Under the pieces are notes generated by a model that was not told the origin of the DNA, ran no database searches, and saw only the letters and a list, made by a program, of their open reading frames with translations. The translations under genes and the position numbers were made by a program. Shown here one piece after another: positions 16,261 to 24,609 of a stretch of DNA of 49,693 bases (position 1 is the stretch's first letter; each line of letters opens with the position of its first letter). The stretch covers positions 1-49,693 of the forward strand of contig JAGHUI010000050.1 in NCBI GenBank assembly GCA_018064885.1. The letters are read 5' to 3'. This DNA is from Candidatus Minthosoma equi. Its GTDB lineage: Bacteria; Bacteroidota; Bacteroidia; Bacteroidales; Bacteroidaceae.

Positions 16261-17529
16261 ATGCAACCTTTAGCAGAACGTTTACGTCCGCTTACGCTGG
16301 ACGATTACATAGGACAGAAACATCTTGTTGGTGAGGGAGCCGTGATTCGTCGAATGATAGAACAGAAGCGCATTTCATCCTTCATTCTCTGGGGTCCACC
16401 TGGTGTGGGTAAAACCACTCTCGCAGGAATCATCGCAAAAACTCTCGACGTGCCTTTCTTCACATTAAGCGCTGTCACAAGCGGTGTGAAAGATGTTCGT
16501 GAGGTGATAGAGAAAGCAAAAGCATCCAGTTTCTTTGCCAACGTGAGAGGTGGAGTCTCCCCTATTCTCTTCATTGACGAAATACATCGCTTCTCAAAAT
16601 CTCAGCAGGATTCCCTTCTCGGTGCCGTTGAGCAAGGCACAGTAACACTCATCGGAGCAACAACAGAAAACCCTTCGTTTGAGGTTATCCGTCCTCTCCT
16701 CTCTCGCTGTCAAGTTTACGTTTTGAAGAGTCTTGAAAAAGAGGATCTGCTCGGACTTCTTGACCATGCGCTCAAGACTGATGTGTTCTTGAAAGAGAAA
16801 AACATAGACATCCAGGAGACATCAGCAATGATGCGTTTCAGCGGTGGCGACGCACGCAAATTCCTCAACATCCTTGAGCTCGTAACAGAAACATCTTCAG
16901 TCATTAACGATGAAATAGTAACGCAAACTTTGCAGCAGAATCCTCTTGCTTACGACAAGGATGGAGAGATGCACTACGACATCATTTCTGCATTCATCAA
17001 AAGCATCAGAGGAAGCGATCCGGACGCAGCTATTTATTACCTTGCGAGAATGATTGAAGGAGGGGAAGATCCTGTGTTCATTGCACGACGATTAGTCATC
17101 TCTGCAAGCGAGGACGTCGGACTTGCTAATCCGAACGCACTACTCCTTGCAAATGCCGCATTTGATACCGTTAGCAAAATCGGAATGCCAGAAGGAAGAA
17201 TACCACTTGCTGAGGCGACTGTATATCTTGCTACTTCGCCAAAAAGCAATTCCGCTTACGAAGCAATCAACACCGCTTTGCAATATGTGCAACAAACTGG
17301 CAATCTTCCTGTTCCGCTTCATTTACGCAATGCTCCAACGAAGCTTATGGAACAACTTGGATACGCGAAAGATTACAAGTATGCTCACGCTTATGAAGGC
17401 AACTTTGTTCAACAGCAATTTCTACCCGATGGCGCAACAGATGCCCGCTTTTGGCATCCGCAAAACAATGCATCTGAGAACAAGATTCACGAGCGCATGA
17501 AAATGCTTTGGGGAGAAAGATTCAAATAA
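16261..17529 (+). CDS. rarA: replication-associated recombination protein A (MgsA/RarA AAA+ ATPase)
   Basis: A 422-residue clamp-loader-like AAA+ ATPase that acts at stalled replication forks. It opens with the family's PLAERLRP segment. Walker A is GPPGVGKTT near residues 45-53, Walker B is ILFIDEIHR near 102-108, and the sensor region is IGATTENPSF. The C-terminal part (GSDPDAAIYYLARM, then LRNAPTKLM) is the RarA tetramerisation domain. It is divergent from glyA and ends at a bidirectional terminator, so it appears monocistronic. Confidence 0.95.
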   Translation: MQPLAERLRPLTLDDYIGQKHLVGEGAVIRRMIEQKRISSFILWGPPGVGKTTLAGIIAKTLDVPFFTLSAVTSGVKDVREVIEKAKASSFFANVRGGVSPILFIDEIHRFSKSQQDSLLGAVEQGTVTLIGATTENPSFEVIRPLLSRCQVYVLKSLEKEDLLGLLDHALKTDVFLKEKNIDIQETSAMMRFSGGDARKFLNILELVTETSSVINDEIVTQTLQQNPLAYDKDGEMHYDIISAFIKSIRGSDPDAAIYYLARMIEGGEDPVFIARRLVISASEDVGLANPNALLLANAAFDTVSKIGMPEGRIPLAEATVYLATSPKSNSAYEAINTALQYVQQTGNLPVPLHLRNAPTKLMEQLGYAKDYKYAHAYEGNFVQQQFLPDGATDARFWHPQNNASENKIHERMKMLWGERFK

Positions 17530-17539
17530 AACAAAAACA

Positions 17540-17571
17540 GCCATCCAGAAACACATTCTGGATGGCATTTT
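17540..17571. terminator. bidirectional intrinsic terminator between rarA and DUF3276
   Basis: A perfect 11-bp inverted repeat, GCCATCCAGAA (17540-17550) and TTCTGGATGGC (17556-17566), has a 5-base loop. It is followed by A then five T and preceded by an A-rich run. It serves the two convergent genes. Confidence 0.9.
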
Positions 17572-17591
17572 TCTTATATAAATTGTGAAAT

Positions 17592-18008
17592 TTAGAAAAT
17601 ATCCTTAACCTTATCAAGGAAGCTCTTCTTCTCTGGCTTAGCTTCATCTGCAACAGGTTTTGGTTCTGGAGCAACAGGAGCAGCTGGTGCTGGAGCTGGA
17701 GCTACCGCAGGAGCTGAATTTTCTGGAGCAGCCGCAGGAGCAGGCTCAGGAATGACACCACCCTTTGCAACGTCAAGAGTCTTCACAAGTGCATCCATGA
17801 ATTTCTCATAATCCTCCTTATAAAGGAAAAGCTTATGCTTCTCATACACAAAATGAGGATTTTCTGGAGTGCCCTCATTAATCTTCTTACTCTCTGTTAT
17901 GGCGAGATATTTGTCGCCATTTCTGCTCTGCTTCACATCAAAATAATAGATGCGCTTTCCCGCCTTGACACTTTCTGAGAAAATCAAGTCTTTGTCTGTT
18001 TCGTTCAT
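17592..18008 (-). CDS. DUF3276 (PUR-alpha-like) nucleic-acid-binding protein
   Basis: A 138-residue small cytoplasmic protein. Residues 1-85 match the DUF3276 family of Bacteroidetes, a PUR-like fold with strand patterns IYYFDVKQ and YLAITESKK. Homologues bind single-stranded nucleic acid. Then comes an Ala/Pro/Glu-rich low-complexity linker (about 90-125) and a short basic amphipathic end (KKSFLDKVKDIF). The physiological role is unknown. It stands alone, convergent with rarA. Confidence 0.8.
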   Translation of the reverse strand: MNETDKDLIFSESVKAGKRIYYFDVKQSRNGDKYLAITESKKINEGTPENPHFVYEKHKLFLYKEDYEKFMDALVKTLDVAKGGVIPEPAPAAAPENSAPAVAPAPAPAAPVAPEPKPVADEAKPEKKSFLDKVKDIF

Positions 18009-18210
18009 ACGTTTGTTTTGTGATTTGGTTTAGTTTTTTGCTTAAGAAAAGCGGTGGTCTCAACTCTGCATGTCTGGCAACCTGCATTTCCTTTGCGCTA
18101 TTTGGCTACAAAATTGTCAATTATTTTTGTTTTACACAAGATTTTGGAGCATTTTTTTTATTTTAACACTTTCATTTGTGAAAAATGATGCTCTTTTCAA
18201 AGAAAATTCA

Positions 18211-18218
18211 TAAATTTG
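18211..18218 (+). promoter_or_regulatory. nusB operon promoter, -7 box
   Basis: TAAATTTG, an exact -7 match followed by CAC, lies 85 bases before the nusB start codon. No clear -33 element is visible. The rest of the 295-base gap (18009-18303) is A/T-rich with no other feature I can support. Confidence 0.55.
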
Positions 18219-18303
18219 CACAAAGTTTAATAATATAAAAGCGAAAAGTGACTCATACGAGTTAATAAATACATATTTATACAAAAAAAGAGTTTTTTGC
18301 ATT

Positions 18304-19230
18304 ATGATTAACCGTACCATTATCCGTTTGAAGATAATACAATTGATGTATGCATATTATCAGAATGGCGGAAAAAACATTGAGACTGCAGAGAAAGAAC
18401 TTCTTTTCAGCCTATCCAAAGCATACGACCTCTATAATTATATGCTCCTTCTTATTGTGAGCGTTGCTCGTTATGCTTCTGAACAGGCAGACCATAAGGA
18501 GAAGATGAATCAGATTGCCCATATTGAAGAGCCTGTAAACCGTCGTTTCGCAGAGAATCAGTTTGCCTTCCAGCTGGCAAACAACAAGCAGCTTCTTGAA
18601 TATGTTGACAATAAGAAAAAATCATGGAACAACGATTTGGACTACATCAAGAAGCTTTACGAGGATATTGTGGCAAGCGAAATCTACCAGGAATACATGG
18701 CTATGGAAGATGTGACTTATGCCGACGATCGTGAGGTTTGGCGTAAGATCTACAAGAACATTGTCATGAAGGACGAGCGCATTGACGGCATTCTGGAAGA
18801 CCAGAGCCTCTACTGGAATGATGATCGTGGAATTGTTGACACATTCATTTTGAAGACAATCAAGCGTTTTGAGCCTGAGAATGGCGACGACCAGGAGCTC
18901 GTTCCTGAGTATAAGGACATCGAGGACAGAGATTTTGCCACTCGACTCTTCCGCCGCACAATCATGAACGACGAGTACTATCGCTCACTCATCGGACGTT
19001 GCGTTAAGAACTACGAGTTCAATCGCTTGGCATACATGGATGTTGTAATCATGCAGACAGCCATTGCCGAAATGCTCAGTTTCCCTCTCGTGCCAATCTC
19101 CGTTACTATTAATGAATATGTGGAGATTGCAAAATGGTACAGCACACCTAAGAGCGCCGGCTATGTGAACGGCATCATTGATGCTGTTGCCAAGATGCTT
19201 AAGAAGGAAAACAAACTTTCAAAGAACTAA
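18304..19230 (+). CDS. nusB: transcription antitermination factor NusB
   Basis: NusB with NusE/S10 binds boxA RNA and supports rRNA antitermination. The Bacteroidetes form is about 300 residues, twice the E. coli length; this one has 308. The all-helical NusB domain is in the C-terminal third (from the ATRLFRRTI region near residue 217 to KMLKKEN), with the typical NEYVEIAKWYSTPKSAGYVNG segment just before the end. The N-terminal helical extension is lineage-specific. It leads a co-directional series with yajC, ybbR, coaE and DUF5606. Confidence 0.93.
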   Translation: MINRTIIRLKIIQLMYAYYQNGGKNIETAEKELLFSLSKAYDLYNYMLLLIVSVARYASEQADHKEKMNQIAHIEEPVNRRFAENQFAFQLANNKQLLEYVDNKKKSWNNDLDYIKKLYEDIVASEIYQEYMAMEDVTYADDREVWRKIYKNIVMKDERIDGILEDQSLYWNDDRGIVDTFILKTIKRFEPENGDDQELVPEYKDIEDRDFATRLFRRTIMNDEYYRSLIGRCVKNYEFNRLAYMDVVIMQTAIAEMLSFPLVPISVTINEYVEIAKWYSTPKSAGYVNGIIDAVAKMLKKENKLSKN

Positions 19231-19264
19231 TAAGTAAATAATCATTTAACAAGTAAATAAAATC

Positions 19265-19591
19265 ATGTTTACACTTTTACAGGCAGCAACAAGCGCTGCA
19301 GCAAAAAAAGGCGGCTTCGACTGGACCATGATCATCATGATTGTGGCAATGTTCGCCATTGTATATTTCTTCATGATTCGTCCACAGAGAAAGAAGCAGA
19401 AGGAAATCGAGAACTTCCGCAAGAGCCTCACTATCGGCAGCAAGGTAATCACAGCCAGCGGTGTTTACGGCACAATCAAGTCTTTGAACGAAGGCGAGAA
19501 GTATCTCACTATTGAAGTAGCAAAGGGCGTTACAATCCAGATTGATCGCAACTACGTTTACGCAGAAGGCTCTCAGCAGCAACAGCAGTAA
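19265..19591 (+). CDS. yajC: preprotein translocase subunit YajC
   Basis: A 108-residue single-pass inner-membrane protein associated with SecDF. A hydrophobic helix at about residues 20-38 is followed by the family signature FFMIRPQRKKQKE, then a small cytoplasmic beta-rich domain (GSKVITASGVYGTI). The C-terminus is a run of glutamines. It lies 34 bases after nusB. Confidence 0.95.
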   Translation: MFTLLQAATSAAAKKGGFDWTMIIMIVAMFAIVYFFMIRPQRKKQKEIENFRKSLTIGSKVITASGVYGTIKSLNEGEKYLTIEVAKGVTIQIDRNYVYAEGSQQQQQ

Positions 19592-19648
19592 GCAGCGGTT
19601 CAATCTCAATTAACAGAACAAATCCATTCAAGGAAGGACAACCAGCGT

Positions 19649-20632
19649 ATGGGCGCAATTGCCAATATATGGAATGTGATAATCAGAAGGTTGCGGATGA
19701 TAAGACTTAGCCGCAACTTTCTTGTGTTTCTCGTGTTCCTTGGCATAAGCGTAGTTTTCTGGTGCATGCAAACCCTTCAGGACAAAGGCGAGGTAGATGT
19801 AGAGTTCAGCCTCAGCATCGTTGACGTGCCAAGCAACGTCATCTTCACATCCGAAGTTCCTGAAAACATGTCTGTTAAGCTGAACAGCAAAGGATGGACA
19901 GCTCTCAAGTATCTCATCACAAAAAGAGAGAGCCACACACTCGAAATCAACTTCAATGAAGTGAACACATCAAAGGGTGTTCTTGAAATTGATGGAAATG
20001 CTATTCGCAGGGCTGTTGCAAAGAGAACGCCAGACGGATTCACTTTTGTCAGTTCAAAACCTTCCAAGATAGATGTTTACTACTCCAACGGCGCTCACAA
20101 GCGTGTGCCTATCAAGTTTGCAGGCAATGTGAAAACCAGCGAGCAGCGTCACATCTGCGGTATAATCTTCTCACCTGATTCTGTAGATATCTATGCTCCT
20201 GATAATCTCTACAACCGTATCCAAAGCATTTCCACAGAGGAAATAACCTGGGAAGATGTAAAAGACACAATAAATGTCAAGCTCGCACTCAATGCACCAC
20301 AAGGTGTGAAGGTAGAACCTGATTCTGTGCTCACTCGCATCTGCGTGGATCTCTTCACAGACATGACCGTGCCTGTCAAGATTCTCAGCGAGAATATGCC
20401 AAGTAACCTGTACTTGCGCACTTTCCCACAGCAGGTAGAAGTCACATGTCTTGTAAACTCAGCACATTACAACAAACTCACTGGTGAAGATTTCCTGATC
20501 GTTGTTGACTACAAGGAAATCAAAGAGAACACAACAAAGCTGCGTGTATATCTTCGCCAGAAACCTGACTTCGCCCGCAACATCCGTATCTCCCCTGAGT
20601 ATGTGGAATTTGTGGTGGAAAAAGAGAATTAG
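19649..20632 (+). CDS. YbbR/CdaR-like protein
   Basis: A 327-residue protein with one N-terminal membrane helix (about residues 24-42, FLVFLVFLGISVVFWCM) and an extracytoplasmic part made of YbbR-type beta repeats. In Firmicutes the homologue CdaR regulates the diadenylate cyclase CdaA; in Bacteroidetes the role is less certain and no cyclase gene is nearby. It lies 57 bases after yajC and 12 bases before coaE, in an order frequently seen in Bacteroidales. Confidence 0.8.
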   Translation: MGAIANIWNVIIRRLRMIRLSRNFLVFLVFLGISVVFWCMQTLQDKGEVDVEFSLSIVDVPSNVIFTSEVPENMSVKLNSKGWTALKYLITKRESHTLEINFNEVNTSKGVLEIDGNAIRRAVAKRTPDGFTFVSSKPSKIDVYYSNGAHKRVPIKFAGNVKTSEQRHICGIIFSPDSVDIYAPDNLYNRIQSISTEEITWEDVKDTINVKLALNAPQGVKVEPDSVLTRICVDLFTDMTVPVKILSENMPSNLYLRTFPQQVEVTCLVNSAHYNKLTGEDFLIVVDYKEIKENTTKLRVYLRQKPDFARNIRISPEYVEFVVEKEN

Positions 20633-20644
20633 AACATCACCATC

Positions 20645-21217
20645 ATGAAAATAGGCATCACTGGTGGCATAGGGAGCGGCAAGTCGTACGTGTGCAACAT
20701 TCTCAAAGATAGAGGCATACCTGTTTACAGCACTGACGACGAGGCAAAGCGGCTAATGATAGAAAGCCCTATCATCAAAGAGCAGCTGTGCAATCTTCTC
20801 GGCAACGAAGCCTACAATGCAGATGGAACGCTCAACAAACCCATCATTGCACAATTTCTTTTTGCAAGCACAGAGAATGCCAAGAAGATAAACGCCATTG
20901 TGCATCCTGTCGTCAAGGAAGATTTCCGCAAGTGGGCAGAAAAGCAGTCAGCAGACATCGTTGCGCAGGAAAGCGCCATACTCTTCGAATCCGGATTTGA
21001 CGACACCGTTGACAAAACCATTGAAGTATATGCGCCAAAGGACGTGAGACTGACTCGGGCAATGAAGCGAGACAATGCCACGCTACAACAGATTGAAGCA
21101 CGCATGTCGCAGCAGATGGACGAAGAAGAAAAACGTCAGCGAGCAGACTTCTGCATAATCAATGACGGAACAGCAAACTTAGAAACTCAAATAAACGAAA
21201 TATTAAAACTGAAATAA
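20645..21217 (+). CDS. coaE: dephospho-CoA kinase
   Basis: Catalyses the last step of coenzyme A synthesis, phosphorylating the 3'-hydroxyl of dephospho-CoA. The P-loop is GGIGSGKS at residues 6-13, and the DDEAKRLM and VHPVV segments fit the CoA-binding lid of the family. The 190 residues are of typical length. It ends 2 bases before the DUF5606 start, so it is tightly coupled. Confidence 0.94.
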   Translation: MKIGITGGIGSGKSYVCNILKDRGIPVYSTDDEAKRLMIESPIIKEQLCNLLGNEAYNADGTLNKPIIAQFLFASTENAKKINAIVHPVVKEDFRKWAEKQSADIVAQESAILFESGFDDTVDKTIEVYAPKDVRLTRAMKRDNATLQQIEARMSQQMDEEEKRQRADFCIINDGTANLETQINEILKLK

Positions 21218-21219
21218 TT

Positions 21220-21642
21220 ATGATCAAGCAAATTCTTGCCATTTCAGGCAAACCAGGACTTTACAAACTCATATCACGTGGCAACAAGAGTCTCATCGTT
21301 GAGACAGTTGACGAACAGAAGAAGCGCATGCCTGCATTCGGAGCAGACAAGGTTGTCTCTCTTGGCGACATCTCTATCTACACAAACGACGACAACGAGG
21401 TAAGCCTCGCATCAGTATTCACATCCATCAAGGACAACTACGATGGCAAGCAGGTTGACCTCTCTCCAAAGAAGGCAGATCAGGACGACATCATCGCCTT
21501 CTTCGCAAAGGTTCTTCCTAACTACGACACAGATCGCGTACGTGTCAGCGACATGCGCAAGGTTCTCTCTTGGTACAACCTTCTCGTAGCATACGGCATC
21601 ACAGACTTCGAAGAGAAGGAAGAAGAGAAGACAGAAGAATAA
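21220..21642 (+). CDS. DUF5606 domain protein
   Basis: A 140-residue soluble protein matching the DUF5606 family, found almost only in Bacteroidetes. The N-terminal 50 residues (LAISGKPGLYKLI, then LIVETVDE) form a small beta-rich domain and the remainder is helical with an acidic Glu-rich tail. Function is unknown. It is last in the nusB series, followed by a strong terminator. Confidence 0.75.
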   Translation: MIKQILAISGKPGLYKLISRGNKSLIVETVDEQKKRMPAFGADKVVSLGDISIYTNDDNEVSLASVFTSIKDNYDGKQVDLSPKKADQDDIIAFFAKVLPNYDTDRVRVSDMRKVLSWYNLLVAYGITDFEEKEEEKTEE

Positions 21643-21674
21643 AGTCAACACACATATCTTTATATAAAGCATCA

Positions 21675-21708
21675 AGCCATGGCACCTACAATTGCCATGG
21701 CTTTTTTT
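21675..21708 (+). terminator. intrinsic terminator of the nusB-DUF5606 series
   Basis: Perfect 10-bp arms AGCCATGGCA (21675-21684) and TGCCATGGCT (21693-21702) with an 8-base loop, followed by seven T. Confidence 0.9.
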
Positions 21709-22099
21709 GATATTTTTTCAGGAATTTTTGCAACATCAAAACTCGTAAACAGAATCTATAGGTTCTGCATATAACTTTATCACAAGAAAAGACCTCAAGC
21801 CATCATGCGTTGTTTCACAATCTAAACACATTGGCTGAGCGCATTTGTGCATTGAATTACACAGATGAGCTCAAGATTATTGCATGGATTGCCCATATAA
21901 TGTTCCATTTATTTGTTAAAATGTATCAAAAAAGCAAGTATTTTTACATAAATCAAGGAAAAAGACATAGACAAAAACCTTTGCAACTTAATAAAACATA
22001 CATAAACACAGAAATCTCTAATTTTGCACTCAAATTTCACCGAAATAGTTCACCAAGAATAGTTAATACTTATTATAAACTTATTATTTATTTACTAAC
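21709..22099 (+). promoter_or_regulatory. non-coding leader of the secreted-protein gene
   Basis: A 390-base A/T-rich stretch without a credible gene; a 97-codon frame across it has a composition typical of chance. A -7 box TAATTTTG at 22019-22026 lies 74 bases before the next start codon and is the best promoter candidate. A second TTTGCAA at 21983 is less well placed. Confidence 0.4.
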
Positions 22100-23752
22100 A
22101 TGAAGAAAATTTTACTTTCTTTGGCTGCACTCCTCGTTTGCTCATTTGCCAGTGCAGACAACGAGTACACACTCGGAGAAGAGCTCACCTTGGAGCAAGT
22201 GAAAGCAGGAACACCATTCATCATTGCTAATGCAGCAGGTGATGTGGTTGTTTACGGAACTAACGGTAACCAATCAGCTCTTAAGTCACCAACAGAAGCT
22301 GGTAACTCAAGCAATGCTTACTACTTCAAGTTAAGCGCAATTGCAGGTAACGCTGAATATGAAACAGCTTTGGACGCTGCAAGAAATGCTGCAGAAAATG
22401 CATTCGACGGAGAAGCAACAAATGACAATTTCTATTTGTTCCGTGTTGGTTCTCTTAATGGTGAAAACTTTCAGCCTTGGAGCTTATGGGGAAATTCCGA
22501 ATTGTACGTTTCTCACTGTGGTTGGACATCAAACTGCAATGGTTTGAACCTCGGTGAAAATAAATTTGGTGCTGATGCATGGTACAACACAATTTGGAAT
22601 GTTGTAGCAGAAGATGGCGGTTACACTCTCCAGAGCCAGTCTCGTGGCAACCATAACTACTTCTCTGGACAGGGTAAACCTGATGCAAAGGTTGTTCTCA
22701 AGTTCTACAGCGGTTTGGTAGAGGGTGATCCACTCCCAGAAGATGAACCATGGGTTTGCCCTACTGGTGAGATTGACTTCACTACTCTTCCTGTTGTTGG
22801 AACACTTCTTGACAATAATATTGGTGTAAAAGTTGGTGGAGGTGCTGTTGTATATGGTAGCCAGAGTGATGGTTCTAACTACACAGATGTAACTGCATAC
22901 GAGTCTGTAAAATTCTATGGAACTCCAGGTTTAAGCCTTCGTCTTTTTGTAAACCGTGAAGGTAGCAGCGGTGTTACTGTAGGTAAAACAGAACAGCAAT
23001 TGACTATTAATGCTGAAGGCTTTGCTGTTATGGATGTTCAAGCAGTTATGGATGCTACAGAAAAAGAATATTGCTACCTCAGCTGCGCTAAAACAAACTG
23101 GGGAGATGGTGGTAAAGTTGAGGGAATCACTGTCGTTGAAAAGGCTGCTCCTGTAACATACACTATTGACACAGCTGTCGGTAAGATTGGTACAGTAGCT
23201 CTTGACTACCCAGCAACTATCACAGGCGCTACTCTCTACGAGGTTGTAGGATTCAGCACAACAGAAGGTCTTGCTATCGCAGAAGTAGAAGGCAACATGG
23301 TAGGCGGTACTCCATACATCTATGTAGCTTCAGCTGACGAGGTTGTTTGCACTAAGACTGGTGCTTCTGTTGAACACGGCGACTTCGACTGCACTAAGAG
23401 TGAAGTTGGTAATGGTCTCGTAGGTTGCTACGTACAAGTTACACCTGCTGACTGGTGGTTCGATTTCATCCGTAACGGCTACGTAATCTCTAACGGAGAA
23501 CTTCGCCAGATTTCAAAAGGTAACGTTACTATCCCAGCAAACCGCTGCTTCTTCGACTCTGCTAAGTGTACAGACAACAGCATGGCATCAGCTAAGATGA
23601 TTATCGCTCCAGAAGAGGATGTAACTGCAATCAAGAACGTAAATGCAGCACTCGAAGGTGGTAAGATCTACGACATCAACGGTCGCGAGGTTAAGTCAAT
23701 GCAGAAGGGTGGCATCTATGTAGTAGGTGGCATGAAGGTGATGGTAAAATAA
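22100..23752 (+). CDS. secreted protein with Por/T9SS-like C-terminal segment
   Basis: A 550-residue exported protein. Residues 1-19 are a signal peptide ending in SFASA. The rest is rich in Gly, Thr, Val and aromatic residues, as in extracellular beta-domains, with no enzyme motif that I recognise. The last 30 residues (KIYDINGREV, then GGIYVVGG and a short basic end) resemble the short C-terminal sorting-like segments of Prevotella secreted proteins, implying export through the type IX system or surface attachment. The gene for a small acidic protein begins 29 bases downstream. Function unknown. Confidence 0.7.
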   Translation: MKKILLSLAALLVCSFASADNEYTLGEELTLEQVKAGTPFIIANAAGDVVVYGTNGNQSALKSPTEAGNSSNAYYFKLSAIAGNAEYETALDAARNAAENAFDGEATNDNFYLFRVGSLNGENFQPWSLWGNSELYVSHCGWTSNCNGLNLGENKFGADAWYNTIWNVVAEDGGYTLQSQSRGNHNYFSGQGKPDAKVVLKFYSGLVEGDPLPEDEPWVCPTGEIDFTTLPVVGTLLDNNIGVKVGGGAVVYGSQSDGSNYTDVTAYESVKFYGTPGLSLRLFVNREGSSGVTVGKTEQQLTINAEGFAVMDVQAVMDATEKEYCYLSCAKTNWGDGGKVEGITVVEKAAPVTYTIDTAVGKIGTVALDYPATITGATLYEVVGFSTTEGLAIAEVEGNMVGGTPYIYVASADEVVCTKTGASVEHGDFDCTKSEVGNGLVGCYVQVTPADWWFDFIRNGYVISNGELRQISKGNVTIPANRCFFDSAKCTDNSMASAKMIIAPEEDVTAIKNVNAALEGGKIYDINGREVKSMQKGGIYVVGGMKVMVK

Positions 23753-23781
23753 ATTATAACTGATACTAAAAATAGAAAAAA

Positions 23782-23994
23782 ATGAAAAAGAATTATATAA
23801 TTCCTTCAGTTGAAGTCTATGATGTAAATGCTGACCAGAACATGCTTGCAACAAGTAATATCGGCATGGGCGATCCAATTGGAGATGGTGAGACTATCAC
23901 AGCAGACGCACCAGAAATCGGAGATTTCGAAGATGTTATCAACGGTCTCGGCGGTCTAGATGCTAACGGCAATTTGGCTTTCGATTGGGAATAA
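23782..23994 (+). CDS. small acidic protein, MKKxYxxPxxxV type
   Basis: A 70-residue protein with only two basic residues, both at positions 2-3, and about 16 Asp/Glu. It starts MKKNYIIPSVEVYDV, followed by NMLATSN and a Gly/Asp/Glu-rich remainder. Short proteins with this start and a following MLA segment are recurrent in Bacteroidales, often unannotated. It is 29 bases after the secreted-protein gene and probably on the same mRNA. No signal peptide of standard form is seen. It might be a peptide precursor or an exported small protein; that is inference. Confidence 0.6.
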   Translation: MKKNYIIPSVEVYDVNADQNMLATSNIGMGDPIGDGETITADAPEIGDFEDVINGLGGLDANGNLAFDWE

Positions 23995-24161
23995 GCAATT
24001 AAGCTATAACCACTATACTCCAGCTCCACTGCACAGCAATGTGTGGTGGCGCTTTTTGTATGTTCACGATAATACATTCCGCATTGTCCTAATCCGTACC
24101 GAGGTAATATGTATGTCGATTGCCTCGTATATACTGTTTGTATTTGCTCGTAAAGTATTTC

Positions 24162-24245
24162 ATTTCAAGGCGTGAAATGGTCATTTCATGACTTGAAACG
24201 CTCATTCCAAGCTTTAAAATCGTCATTTCACGACTTGAAATTACA
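24162..24245. repeat. 4 x 21-bp tandem repeat, each unit an imperfect palindrome
   Basis: Four contiguous 21-base units start at 24162, 24183, 24204 and 24225. Each contains a dyad of the form TTTCA...TGAAA (third copy TTCCA...TAAAA), and most end in GTC or CTC. The 21-bp period is two turns of B-DNA, so all dyads face the same side of the helix. Such an array could bind a protein cooperatively or form cruciform or RNA hairpins. Confidence 0.8.
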
Positions 24246-24252
24246 AGAGACA

Positions 24253-24390
24253 CGAGCAAATGGTAAAAGGATTTGCGAGCATATTACAAAAGGATACACG
24301 AGCATATTGTAAAAGGACACACGAGCGGACAACATAAAGGCCAGCGGGCATACAACAGAAGGATGCATGAGCATACGATACGTGAGGAGC
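24253..24390. repeat. 6 x 23-bp tandem repeat
   Basis: Six contiguous 23-base units start at 24253, 24276, 24299, 24322, 24345 and 24368. Each begins CGAGC, CGGGC or TGAGC and the first five carry a purine-rich AAAAGGA/AAAGG/AGAAGGA block in the second half. Copies 2 and 3 are most alike; divergence grows toward the right end. The 23-base period excludes coding repeats. Confidence 0.8.
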
Positions 24391-24537
24391 AGGATAAGAA
24401 CCTTAAAAGATATAGGCGCAGCCAGTTATGCGCATACAATGGTAAGAAAAACAACGATAAATTACCGTTAACCGTATGTTTTTTCCGCTAAATAGAAATT
24501 TATCGCCAAAATATTTCCATATAACGAACATATTCTT

Positions 24538-24545
24538 TAATTTTG
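24538..24545 (+). promoter_or_regulatory. deoD promoter, -7 box
   Basis: TAATTTTG matches TAnnTTTG and is followed by C. It lies 64 bases before the purine nucleoside phosphorylase start codon and after the two repeat arrays. Confidence 0.45.
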
Positions 24546-24609
24546 CTACGAAATTATGGTAATATTAGAAATAACACTCTAACCTCATAACCCAAAACTC
24601 ATAACTCAC

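Larger units (their letters stand above)
23995..24609. other. 615-base non-coding stretch with two tandem repeat arrays
   Basis: No credible gene: the 60-70-codon frames here run across repeats whose unit lengths give no coding periodicity. The stretch contains four 21-bp units (24162-24245) and six 23-bp units (24253-24390), placed back to back. Near its end is a -7 box TAATTTTG (24538-24545) that probably serves the purine nucleoside phosphorylase gene. Confidence 0.6.

Noticed and set aside
21810-22103. 97-codon plus-strand frame before the secreted-protein gene
   Set aside because: Lys/Asn/Ile-rich chance composition of A/T-rich leader DNA; overlaps the promoter box and the start of the real gene.
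24253-24390. CRISPR array at the 23-bp repeats
   Set aside because: The units abut without spacers and no cas genes are in the window.
24273-24491. 72-codon His/Arg/Lys-rich frame
   Set aside because: Runs through the 23-bp tandem repeats, whose period is not a multiple of three, so the apparent protein is not a repeat protein.
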